Source: Methanoculleus chikugoensis
Lineage (GTDB): Archaea > Halobacteriota > Methanomicrobia > Methanomicrobiales > Methanoculleaceae
NCBI RefSeq assembly: GCF_019669965.1
Contig: NZ_AP019781.1
Span: 992,001-1,056,000, forward strand
DNA length: 64,000 bases
Reading direction: 5' to 3'
The stretch's first letter is position 1. Every line of letters begins with the position of its first letter. Position numbers and translations under genes: made by a program. This document shows positions 48,288 through 55,749 of the stretch, piece after piece. The notes beneath the pieces are model-generated. The model had not been told where the DNA came from and did not search any database. It saw nothing but the letters and a program-made list of their open reading frames with translations.

Positions 48288-48309
48288 CGTCAACCTATGA
48301 ATGTTGACG
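48288..48309. promoter_or_regulatory. Perfect inverted-repeat operator
   Basis: CGTCAAC (48288-48294) and GTTGACG (48303-48309) with an 8-nt spacer lie directly between the TATA box and the start codon of the HTH gene. Repressor sites in archaea often occupy this position and block RNA polymerase recruitment. Autoregulation by the adjacent HTH protein is the natural inference. Confidence 0.65.
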
Positions 48310-48310
48310 C

Positions 48311-48757
48311 ATGCCTATCCCCTTAAACGACAGGCAGTTTGCGTTCTGGCGCCTCCGCCGCACCGGCCTCCCGAATGTCCAGATCGCGGACCGCTTCAAG
48401 ATATCCCGCCAGGCGGTCTCGAAGGCGCTGCTTGCCATGGACCGGAAGGTCGAGGAGACGCTTCTTTCGATGGCGCAGGCGAACCAGATCGAGATCGAGC
48501 GCCTGAACGCAGAGATTGGCGTCCTCTTCGGCCGCTCCGTCCCGTTTGACGCCGCAGCCATCGTCTTCGTATCGGCGGACCACGGGGTGCAGGTCTGGTA
48601 CGAGCACGAGGGCGACTGCGGCGCGTGCCAGCGATACACCCGGTGCATCGAGCTCCTCTGGGGCTACGCGGACGAACTGGGGATTACGCTTGAAAAGACC
48701 GACGATCCGACCCGCATGGCCGACGAACTCTTTGCGAAACTCCGGGAGATGGTGTGA
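48311..48757 (+). CDS. HTH transcriptional regulator heading the GWCPNA operon
   Basis: A 148-residue protein. The helix-turn-helix (QFAFWRLRRTGLPNVQIADRF, then SRQAVSKALLAMDRKV, residues 8-46) is followed by a coiled segment and a sensor-like C-terminal domain with a cysteine motif HEGDCGACQRYTRC (C-x2-C-x5-C), which could bind a metal or sense redox. It is the first gene of a coupled operon: its TGA overlaps the next gene's ATG (TGATG, 48755-48759). A perfect operator lies just before its start. No family name is assigned. Confidence 0.85.
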   Translation: MPIPLNDRQFAFWRLRRTGLPNVQIADRFKISRQAVSKALLAMDRKVEETLLSMAQANQIEIERLNAEIGVLFGRSVPFDAAAIVFVSADHGVQVWYEHEGDCGACQRYTRCIELLWGYADELGITLEKTDDPTRMADELFAKLREMV

Positions 48758-49515
48758 TGCCGCTCATGGAGACGATGCGGGAGTACCTCGGATGGTGTCC
48801 CGCGGAGGGGCAGGCGCACCGGCAGATGCAGCCGGGGTCCGGCATGCGCGGGGACACTCCACATGACGGCCGGCGACGGGTCGGCGGTATAAACATGGAG
48901 ATCGATTCAATCGCCAAAGAGGAACTCTGGCGCTCAACTGCAGTCTTCTGGATCTTGGTCATCATCACTGCTTTCGTCATCACAGCCGGCTATCTCCCAA
49001 TACCGGCATTTCTGTTGTTTCCCCTGCCACTGGCGATCACTGCAGTAGTCTTCTGCATCGTGGTGTGGTACAGGCGAAAAGAGCATTTGACCGATCCCAA
49101 TCCTGTGAGTATCCTCCACCACGCTCTCGGGTTAAGAAACAGAGAGAAGAAAACGAAGCGGAGAGGAGCTGCCATCGAGAAAGCGTTCGATGCCGCCCTT
49201 CTCGCTATAATCTTCCTAATCTACCTCTACGCATCCCTTGCGTACTCTATCAGCCAGATCTACTGGCTTCCCGTCCTTATCGTCATCAGCCTGTTCCTGG
49301 CCCGCATTGTCTTCACCGACGGTGAGGTTCAACGCGTCACCGTTGCGCGGTCATTTGTCTTCTACCTCATAGTAGCCATGGTTTTTCTTCTGCGCTACCT
49401 AGCATTGGGGTATCCCATTATCCCCCTCCTCCAGGCATTCGTGCTTATTGGTATCGTTTCTTTTCCCATACTCTACATCTGGGAACGGCGACGCGCACCG
49501 GAGGGAACAGATTGA
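48757..49515 (+). CDS. GWCPNA-motif membrane protein 1
   Basis: A 252-residue protein. The N-terminus has the signature METMREYLGWCPAEG, a variant of the motif shared by four other genes here. About five or six hydrophobic helices follow (from about residue 62 to 240), with a positively charged loop (RNREKKTKRRG) between helices. ATG 48757 overlaps the upstream stop; its own stop overlaps the next small ORF (TGATG). Membrane location; function unknown. It resembles DUF1673 as I remember it, unverified. Confidence 0.8.
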   Translation: MPLMETMREYLGWCPAEGQAHRQMQPGSGMRGDTPHDGRRRVGGINMEIDSIAKEELWRSTAVFWILVIITAFVITAGYLPIPAFLLFPLPLAITAVVFCIVVWYRRKEHLTDPNPVSILHHALGLRNREKKTKRRGAAIEKAFDAALLAIIFLIYLYASLAYSISQIYWLPVLIVISLFLARIVFTDGEVQRVTVARSFVFYLIVAMVFLLRYLALGYPIIPLLQAFVLIGIVSFPILYIWERRRAPEGTD

Positions 49516-49646
49516 TGATAACTCGTGGAGCGATGGATCTGGTCTGCACACCCGTCCGGGAGATATTCGGGGTGGAGATCAGCAGTGAACCCACTTTGAG
49601 GGAAATGATAGCGGGCAGACAAAGAATCCTGGAGATGATGTTATGA
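49515..49646 (+). CDS. Overlooked 43-residue small protein in the GWCPNA operon
   Basis: ATG 49515 overlaps the stop of the previous gene (TGATG), and the TGA at 49644-49646 overlaps the ATG of the next gene (ATGA, from 49643). The product is a short amphipathic helical protein (MDLVCTPVREIFGVEISSEP, then TLREMIAGRQRILEMML) with no transmembrane segment. Double overlap with both neighbours is strong evidence for translation, because coupling is the pattern of the whole operon. Function unknown; it could be a regulatory or assembly subunit. Confidence 0.7.
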   Translation: MITRGAMDLVCTPVREIFGVEISSEPTLREMIAGRQRILEMML

Positions 49647-50251
49647 CTCTCATGGAGACGATACGGGCGTATCTTGGGTGGTGTCCCATGCAGGCGTCGA
49701 TGCGGAGGGATCTAACGGTGCTGCCGGTTACGGCCGTAGCGGCGGGCGGGAAGGACTGTGTCCCCCGGACCGAATCTGGATGGTGGCACCGCTACCACAA
49801 CCGGCTGCTCGTCGCGGCAGTGGCCTTCTCGGCGGCGGCAGCTACGGCCTTTCTCCTGATCGAGGACGCTCCGGAGTACCCGGAGGTCTGGATGGGCCTT
49901 GCCATTGGGGTGGGATTTACCCTCGGTTTCCTGGCCGGTCACCGGAGGCAGTATGCACAGGTTGTTGCCGGTGAGTTCATCGAGGCCAACATGACTAAAA
50001 GGCAGCGCATCGTCCGGCGTCTGAGCACGCCGGCGGCCGCCGTTATTCTCGCCGGCTTTATAGCGTATTTTGCCCTGGGCCGCACTTTCGGCCCGATTCT
50101 CGGGTTCATGTTGGGTCTGAGCCTTGCTGGCTGGGCCCAGTACGGCATCACGCTCCTCTGGGAGTGGCGGCACCGGACTACCCTGATCGCGGAGAAGGGG
50201 TCGATGTATGCCCTGGATGCGGTAGCGGAGGGTGAACCTGTATGCCTGTGA
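49643..50251 (+). CDS. GWCPNA-motif membrane protein 2
   Basis: A 202-residue protein starting MTLMETIRAYLGWCPMQAS, the shared N-terminal signature. Four hydrophobic helices follow (about 57-75, 83-103, 130-147 and 151-171). A GGAG precedes the start, which overlaps the 43-residue ORF by 4 bp; its 3' end overlaps the next gene by 10 bp. Function unknown. Confidence 0.8.
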   Translation: MTLMETIRAYLGWCPMQASMRRDLTVLPVTAVAAGGKDCVPRTESGWWHRYHNRLLVAAVAFSAAAATAFLLIEDAPEYPEVWMGLAIGVGFTLGFLAGHRRQYAQVVAGEFIEANMTKRQRIVRRLSTPAAAVILAGFIAYFALGRTFGPILGFMLGLSLAGWAQYGITLLWEWRHRTTLIAEKGSMYALDAVAEGEPVCL

Positions 50252-50940
50252 AGTTCTCCGAGACGATACGCCGGTGGATGGGCTGGTGCCCGAACGCGGC
50301 AGCTGCCGGCACCGTCCGGCGCCGGTATGCCGCGCCGGAGGGCGAGGTCGGTACGGCGGCGAGAGAGGGCAGCCAGAAGGTGGTGGAGGGTGCACTGGTG
50401 GATTACGGCCCGATCGGCACTCCGGCAATCTACCTCATTCTGCCTGTTGCTGGCGCTCTGCTCATCGGCTGCCTCGCTGTGACAGCCCCTGCAGGGCGCC
50501 TTATCCTGCTGGGTGTCATACTGGCTTTCTCCGGTGTGGAACTGTACAGTGTCATACGAAGAGCCCGCGTCGAGATCTCTTCGGAGGCGATCACCATCAG
50601 GCGGCCGCTCTTTCGTCCCATCGTCATCCCGAAAGATGCCGTCGTGAAGGCGGAGGTGGGAGAGAACAAACTCCCTGTCCCATCATGGCTCCTTGCGACG
50701 GCACTGGCGCCCCTTCTCGTATCGGCGGCCGCCGGTATATACTTTGGATGGGATAACCCGACCTCCATGCGGTTCATTTTCGGGCTTGGCGGCGCTATCT
50801 TCTTCCCCGTGATCATCTACCGCACCTACGTGCGGACACGGTACCCGCGAACCCTGACGATAACGACGCCGAAGAGGATCGCCGCAGTCTACACGGACGA
50901 CCCCGAACGGATAGCCCAAACACTGGGGGTAGCCGGATGA
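50242..50940 (+). CDS. GWCPNA-motif membrane protein 3
   Basis: A 232-residue protein: ETIRRWMGWCPNAAAAG, a conserved RRRYAAPEGEVG, two hydrophobic helix pairs (about 62-100 and 151-190), and between them a beta-rich soluble segment (ISSEAITIRRP, VIPKDAVVKAEVG) resembling a PH-like domain. The C-terminus reads IAAVYTDDPERIAQTLG, a second motif shared with membrane protein 5. A GGAGG lies before ATG 50242. It overlaps the next gene by ATGA. Confidence 0.82.
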   Translation: MPVKFSETIRRWMGWCPNAAAAGTVRRRYAAPEGEVGTAAREGSQKVVEGALVDYGPIGTPAIYLILPVAGALLIGCLAVTAPAGRLILLGVILAFSGVELYSVIRRARVEISSEAITIRRPLFRPIVIPKDAVVKAEVGENKLPVPSWLLATALAPLLVSAAAGIYFGWDNPTSMRFIFGLGGAIFFPVIIYRTYVRTRYPRTLTITTPKRIAAVYTDDPERIAQTLGVAG

Positions 50941-51416
50941 CGGTCGTTATGGAGTATATCCGGAAGAAGCTCGGCTGGTGCCCGAACGCCGACGCCGTCA
51001 GACCCGTCCGGCGCACGAGCGCGGAAGCGGGCTACGGGGATGCGTGGCAGAGAAAGAAGCCGGAGCCAGACCCCGGCCCGGAGCCGGCCGGCACCGCAGG
51101 CGGCGATCGGAGCGGCTACCAGGACAACATGCTGCTGATCCTCATTGCCCTGGCCTGGCTCCTCCCGGTCGTTTACGACCGTGAGTTCCTCCCGATCCTC
51201 ATCCTCCTCTCCGCCGTCGCCGTGTATTACGACGCGCAGAGTGTCCGTGCCGGGGAGAAGTTCGAGAAGGAGACGCTTTTTGGCGATATCGTCACCTGGC
51301 AGCCGCTGACCTGGGGAGCGGCGACGCTTGTCGGGGGGATCATCATCATGGCGATCTATCTCTTCCACCGGAAAGAGATCTACCGCGCAAACGTCGGCGG
51401 GGAGGCATCCGCATGA
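50937..51416 (+). CDS. GWCPNA-motif membrane protein 4 (short)
   Basis: A 159-residue protein: MEYIRKKLGWCPNADAVRPV, a Pro/Glu-rich linker (PEPDPGPEPAG), and three hydrophobic helices. It lacks the PH-like middle and the C-terminal TDDPE motif of its neighbours, so it is a shortened or divergent version. ATG overlaps the upstream stop by 4 bp; its stop overlaps the next start (51413). Confidence 0.78.
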   Translation: MTVVMEYIRKKLGWCPNADAVRPVRRTSAEAGYGDAWQRKKPEPDPGPEPAGTAGGDRSGYQDNMLLILIALAWLLPVVYDREFLPILILLSAVAVYYDAQSVRAGEKFEKETLFGDIVTWQPLTWGAATLVGGIIIMAIYLFHRKEIYRANVGGEASA

Positions 51417-52153
51417 CGATGAAGTTCGCTGAAGCGATACGCCGGTGGATGGGCTGGTGCTCGAACGCCGCCGCCGGAGCCTGCCGGCGGCGGTACGCCG
51501 CGCTGGAGGGTGAGGTCGGGTTCGAAGCCGCTAAAGGCGGCAGCCGGGAGGTGGTGGAGGACGTGTTCGTGGAGTACACCAGTCCTCGCTTCTTTGTGCT
51601 GATGCCGTTCTCCGTCCTCACCTTCCTCTCCCTCTTCGTGATATCCGTTCTGATCCCCTCCCTGTGGCCCGCTCTCACCTTTACCTTCCTGGCCGTCTCC
51701 CTTCTGGCGTGGGCTGCATGGCGCATCTACTTCGATCCGTACCGGACCGCGATCGAGTTCTCCGGGAACTCCGTCACCATCCGGAGATCGCATACCGGGC
51801 CGCTTGTCTTCGGAAAGGACACGATCCGGTCGGTCGAGGTGAAACGACCCTACCTCTCTATACCCCGCTGGGTGTCCGCACTGCTCCTTGTACTCATGAC
51901 TGCAGCGATATTCTTTGCCGGCGTAGGGAACTGGTTGATGCGCTACCCGGGCGACCCGGCCGCTGATCCCTATCTTGGCTTTCAGGTTCTCCTGGCGGTC
52001 GGCTGGATGGTGTTTATACTGGAGTCGCTCTATCGCGCCCTTCTCAGTCTGCGGTATCCCGGCCACGTCAGAGTGAGGCTCGAGCCCGCCGGTTTCCTCC
52101 ATATCTACACGGACGACCCGGAGAGAGTTGCGGCGCTGCTTGGTTCCCCGTGA
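51413..52153 (+). CDS. GWCPNA-motif membrane protein 5
   Basis: A 246-residue protein: EAIRRWMGWCSNAAAGACRR (here S replaces P), a RRRYAALEGEVG box identical in layout to protein 3, two helix pairs, a PH-like middle (FSGNSVTIRRSH, VFGKDTIRSVEV) and the C-terminal LHIYTDDPERVAALLG. It is clearly a paralog of protein 3. Last gene of the coupled operon; the next gene starts 97 bp later. Confidence 0.82.
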   Translation: MTMKFAEAIRRWMGWCSNAAAGACRRRYAALEGEVGFEAAKGGSREVVEDVFVEYTSPRFFVLMPFSVLTFLSLFVISVLIPSLWPALTFTFLAVSLLAWAAWRIYFDPYRTAIEFSGNSVTIRRSHTGPLVFGKDTIRSVEVKRPYLSIPRWVSALLLVLMTAAIFFAGVGNWLMRYPGDPAADPYLGFQVLLAVGWMVFILESLYRALLSLRYPGHVRVRLEPAGFLHIYTDDPERVAALLGSP

Positions 52154-52249
52154 TGACGGAGCATACCTTTTGAAGAGAACCGTCCAATATACAGAGCGAT
52201 ATCCGATGAGATCCCTGCATCGCAGACCCCACCCAACGGAGCAGGCGGC

Positions 52250-53065
52250 ATGACCGATAGCACCGCCGACGCTCAACAGTCACCGCCGCTCGTCGAGTTC
52301 CGAAACGTCAGCGTCGTCCGGGACGGCCACAGACTCCTCGACCGGGTATCGCTCACGATCCGGGAGGGAGAGCATATCGCCATCCTCGGCCCGAACGGGG
52401 CCGGGAAGTCCTCGCTCATCCGGGCGATCACTCGCGAGTACTACCCCTCCTCGCCGGGCCCGGAGACTGTCTTCCGATTCCGGGGGCAGGATACGTGGGA
52501 CGCCTTTGACCTCCGGTCGCACATCGGGCTTGTCTCCGGCGACCTCCAGCAGACCTTCGTCCGCAGGATATCCGGCCGCGAGGTCGTCCTCTCGGGGTTC
52601 TTCTCGAGCATCGGCCTCTTCCTCTCCCACGAGGTGACCCCTGGAATGGAGCAGAAGACCGACGAGATCCTCGAGTTTCTCGAGGTCGCCCACCTCGCCG
52701 ACCGCCCGATGACGGAGATCTCCTCTGGCGAGGGTCGCAGGCTCCTGATCGGGCGGGCTCTTGTCCACAACCCCGGCACCCTTGTCCTCGACGAGCCCAC
52801 GAACAGCCTCGATCTCCACGCGCTTCACACCTTCCGCAAAACCCTCCGAAAGATCGCACGGTCGGGCACCGGCATCATCCTCGTGACCCACAACCTCCAC
52901 GACATCATCCCCGAGATCTCCCGGGTCGTCCTGATGCGGGACGGCGCCGTCCGGATGGACGGCCCAAAGGCGGAAGTCCTGACCGACGAGGCCATCGGCG
53001 ACCTCTTCCGCGTCCCGGTTCGCGTCCGGGAGGAGGGCGGCTACTACTACGCAACGGGGTATTAA
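52250..53065 (+). CDS. ABC transporter ATP-binding protein
   Basis: A 271-residue ATPase: Walker A GPNGAGKSSLIRA, signature SSGEGRRLLIGRA (a GEGRR form instead of the usual GGQ), Walker B TLVLDEPTNSLD and an H-loop ILVTHN. The GEGRR variant is common in ModF/PhnL-like stand-alone ATPases. No permease gene is adjacent, so the partner and substrate are unknown. It has its own promoter region after the GWCPNA operon and is probably separate. Confidence 0.88.
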   Translation: MTDSTADAQQSPPLVEFRNVSVVRDGHRLLDRVSLTIREGEHIAILGPNGAGKSSLIRAITREYYPSSPGPETVFRFRGQDTWDAFDLRSHIGLVSGDLQQTFVRRISGREVVLSGFFSSIGLFLSHEVTPGMEQKTDEILEFLEVAHLADRPMTEISSGEGRRLLIGRALVHNPGTLVLDEPTNSLDLHALHTFRKTLRKIARSGTGIILVTHNLHDIIPEISRVVLMRDGAVRMDGPKAEVLTDEAIGDLFRVPVRVREEGGYYYATGY

Positions 53066-53112
53066 CGGCCCCGGAGATGGCCGTTCGTGCCATACGATGG
53101 CCGATTGACCCC

Positions 53113-53470
53113 TCACGTTGCGGCATTCCCCGTCCACCGGTCCATCCAGTCGAGGCTGGTCGAGTGCCAGAAGATGTTGTTCCGCGGCTTTAACACCCAG
53201 TGGTTCTCATCGGGGATGTAGAGGAGCTGACCTGGGATGCCCTTCTTCTGGAGGGCGGTGAAGGCGGCAAGACTCTGCGTATCCGGCACCTGGTAGTCCT
53301 GTCTCCCCTGGATCACGAGCATGGGCGTCGTCCAGTTCTCGATATGATCTACCGGATTATGGCGGTTGTAGCCGTCCGGGTTGGACCGTGGGGTGCCGTT
53401 GAACTCCCACTCCGGTATCCCGGGGAGTTCCGGCTCGCCTTCCGGGAATTCAGGCTCTCGATCGGCCTCT
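53113..53470 (-). pseudogene. C-terminal fragment of an S9 prolyl oligopeptidase-type peptidase
   Basis: About 110 residues remain: GIPEWEFNGTPRSNPDGY, PVDHIENWTTPMLVIQGRQD and DENHWVLKPRN, matching the last part of acylaminoacyl-peptidase-type S9 enzymes, including the acid and catalytic-histidine regions. The nucleophile serine and the propeller domain are missing. The fragment could not be active. Confidence 0.75.
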
Positions 53471-53583
53471 TGGGGGCCGGGGGAACCCGGGCCTCTCCCG
53501 GCGGCCTATGGGGCTCGTGCGGCCCATACCCATATCTATTTAGGACAGGACGATTAGTTCTGGTTCAGAGGAGGAATGTATCT

Positions 53584-54003
53584 ATGGTATCTAAATTGAT
53601 GGACTACTTCAACAAACAACCGAGGCTCGGTGTGCTCAGCACCGCAAACAAAGAAGGAAAGATCGATGCGGCGGTCTTTGGGTCGCCGATGATGGTCGAC
53701 GAGAAGACCGTCGTGATGGGGCTCGGGAATAACCGCACGTTTGCCTACCTGCAGGAGAATCCCAATGCCGTCTTCACGATCATGGAGCAGGGAGCGACGC
53801 TTGCGGACTGGAAGGGCCTCCGGGTCTACCTGAAAATGAAGAACTACGCGACCTCCGGAGAGACGCTGGAGACCTACCGGAGGCAGATCGCCGCGGCCGC
53901 GGGTGAGGATGCGGCGGCGATGATCCATGCCTCGGTGACGTTCGAGGTCGGCGAGGTGCGGCCCCTCATCGATATGGGCCAGGGCTGGGAGAAGTCCGTC
54001 TAA
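53584..54003 (+). CDS. Pyridoxamine 5'-phosphate oxidase-like flavoprotein
   Basis: A 139-residue split-barrel protein (MVSKLMDYFNKQPRLGVLST, AAVFGSPMMVDEKTVVMGLG, RTFAYLQENPNAVFTIMEQG). GGAGG near 53570 sets ATG 53584; an upstream frame extension has no homology. A TATA-like CATATCTATTTAG lies near 53530. It probably binds FMN; substrate unknown. It is a second split-barrel gene in the window besides 26069. Confidence 0.82.
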   Translation: MVSKLMDYFNKQPRLGVLSTANKEGKIDAAVFGSPMMVDEKTVVMGLGNNRTFAYLQENPNAVFTIMEQGATLADWKGLRVYLKMKNYATSGETLETYRRQIAAAAGEDAAAMIHASVTFEVGEVRPLIDMGQGWEKSV

Positions 54004-54021
54004 CCCGGGAACCTGCACGGC

Positions 54022-54774
54022 CTACTCCCGTGACCTCCGGTAGAGGAAGACCCCCGCGACCTGGAAGACGATGATCGCCAGCACCAGGGCAACGGTATCG
54101 ACGCCCGGGCCGAAGCGGGTCGTCCCGTCGAACGCAAACTGTATCAAGTCGTGAGCGTAGGTGAGAGGGGAGAGGAGCGCGATGCTCTGCCCCCATGCCG
54201 GCATGCTCGCGTAGGGGATGAAGACCCCGCTGATGAAGAGGAGGGGCAGGCGGACGAGGTTCAAGAGCGACATTACCTCGCCTACGTTCTCCGTGCGGTA
54301 GGCGGCAAAGAGTGTGCCCATCATCGAGAAGCAGAGGGAGGTGAACGCGAGCGCGACGAGAAGCGCCACGATGTGGATAATCTCAGCATGGAAGGCAACC
54401 AGGCCAACGCCAGTTGTGGCGACGCCGATCGCAGATGCGAATATTGCCCCGCTCAGGCTCGACCCTAGGACAATCGCCTGAACAGACACCGGAGCGGCGA
54501 GGAGGCGGTCGAAGGTCTTCGTCCTCCGCTCGATAGGGATGGAAACCGGCTCGATGGAGGAGGCGCTGAAGAGGAGGGTGATGGCGAGGAGACCCGGGAG
54601 CAGGGTTCCCGGGGGAGCGTTCCTCCCTATGGCGAAGGCGAGGAACATAACGAACGGAAAGAGCAGGCTGGATACCAGGATAGAAGGTTTGAGGTAATAG
54701 ATCTTCATGTCCTTGCGTGCTATCGCCCACGCTGCACCGATGTCGCATGAGACCCGCTCAAACCACCCCGGCAT
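54022..54774 (-). CDS. ABC-2 type transporter permease
   Basis: A 250-residue membrane protein with about six helices and the ABC2_membrane pattern: KDMKIYYLKPSILVSSLLFP at the N-terminus, ERRTKTFDRLLAAPVS and LVRLPLLFISGVFIP. It overlaps the 3' end of the upstream ATPase gene by 17 bp, so both form one exporter, probably of a lipid, drug or antibiotic-like compound. Confidence 0.9.
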   Translation of the reverse strand: MPGWFERVSCDIGAAWAIARKDMKIYYLKPSILVSSLLFPFVMFLAFAIGRNAPPGTLLPGLLAITLLFSASSIEPVSIPIERRTKTFDRLLAAPVSVQAIVLGSSLSGAIFASAIGVATTGVGLVAFHAEIIHIVALLVALAFTSLCFSMMGTLFAAYRTENVGEVMSLLNLVRLPLLFISGVFIPYASMPAWGQSIALLSPLTYAHDLIQFAFDGTTRFGPGVDTVALVLAIIVFQVAGVFLYRRSRE

Positions 54775-55729
54775 CGGTTCCCCTCGCCTCCTTCTTCATG
54801 CCGACGGAGAGCCCGGTGAGGCGGATGAAGACCTCCTCCAGGCTCGGCCCGAGGGTGGTGACGCTGATTGGGCGCAGGTTTTGCTCTTTTGCAAACACGC
54901 AGAGGGAACCGAGGACGTCCGGGGGGTCCGCGGTGTAGAGCCGGAACTTGTCCCCCTCTTTCCTGACGTCGCTGACCTGCGGGAGCCTTTCAAGCGCCTC
55001 GAGGAGACCGGGCCTCGTGGCATCGAAGGAGATCTCGACCGACTGGAGACTCTCAAAGGTCTGCTTCAGCTTCTCCGGCGCGTCGATCGCCGCAATCGTC
55101 CCTCTATTGATAATGGCGACCCGGTCGCAGGAGACGTTTGCCTCCTCGATGTCGTGGGTCGTCAGGAAGATGGTGACGTTCTTCTGGGCGAGGTCCTGGA
55201 CGACGTCCCTGATGAGCCGCCGGCTCTGGACGTCAAGCCCGGACGTGGGTTCATCGAGGAAGAGGATCCTTGGACTGTTCACGAGCCCCATGGCAAGCGT
55301 CAGGCGGCGTTTCATCCCCTTCGAGAACCCTTCCGCGGGCTCGTGACGCCGCTCGTAGAGGCCGAAGGTCTCAAGGAGGTCCCGGGCCCTCCTCTCAATC
55401 TCAGCCTTCCTGAGGTGATAGAGCCGGCCGGTGAAGACGAGGTTATCCCGGGCGGAGAGTTCGTCGTAGACGTTTGACGTCTCGGAGACGACGCCCATCA
55501 GCCGTTTTGCGGCCAGGGTGTCGCGGACGATGTCGTGGCCGTGGATCAGGACACGGCCGCTTGTGATCCCGGTCATGCCGGTGAGCATCCTGATGGTGGT
55601 GGTCTTGCCCGCCCCGTTCGGGCCGAGGAACCCGAACGTCTCTCCTTCCCTCACCTTAAACCCGATTCCGTTCACGGCGACGTTGTCACCGAACCGTTTG
55701 GTGAGGTCGATCACTTCGATTGCATCCAT
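54758..55729 (-). CDS. ABC-2 type transporter ATP-binding protein
   Basis: A 323-residue ATPase: Walker A GPNGAGKTTTIRML, a signature region FSKGMKRRLTLAMGL, Walker B ILFLDEPTSGLD and an H-loop TTHDIEEA. The C-terminal 80 residues are the DUF4162-like extension of DrrA/CcmA-type drug-export ATPases. The start is ATG 55729 (GTG 55744 also possible). It pairs with the ABC-2 permease gene. Confidence 0.92.
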   Translation of the reverse strand: MDAIEVIDLTKRFGDNVAVNGIGFKVREGETFGFLGPNGAGKTTTIRMLTGMTGITSGRVLIHGHDIVRDTLAAKRLMGVVSETSNVYDELSARDNLVFTGRLYHLRKAEIERRARDLLETFGLYERRHEPAEGFSKGMKRRLTLAMGLVNSPRILFLDEPTSGLDVQSRRLIRDVVQDLAQKNVTIFLTTHDIEEANVSCDRVAIINRGTIAAIDAPEKLKQTFESLQSVEISFDATRPGLLEALERLPQVSDVRKEGDKFRLYTADPPDVLGSLCVFAKEQNLRPISVTTLGPSLEEVFIRLTGLSVGMKKEARGTDAGVV

Positions 55730-55749
55730 GGGTATTCCGCTCACCCGCC

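Noticed and set aside
49065-49325. An out-of-frame ORF inside GWCPNA protein 1
   Set aside because: It lies within a supported membrane-protein frame, and its basic, RE-rich sequence is typical of shadow frames.
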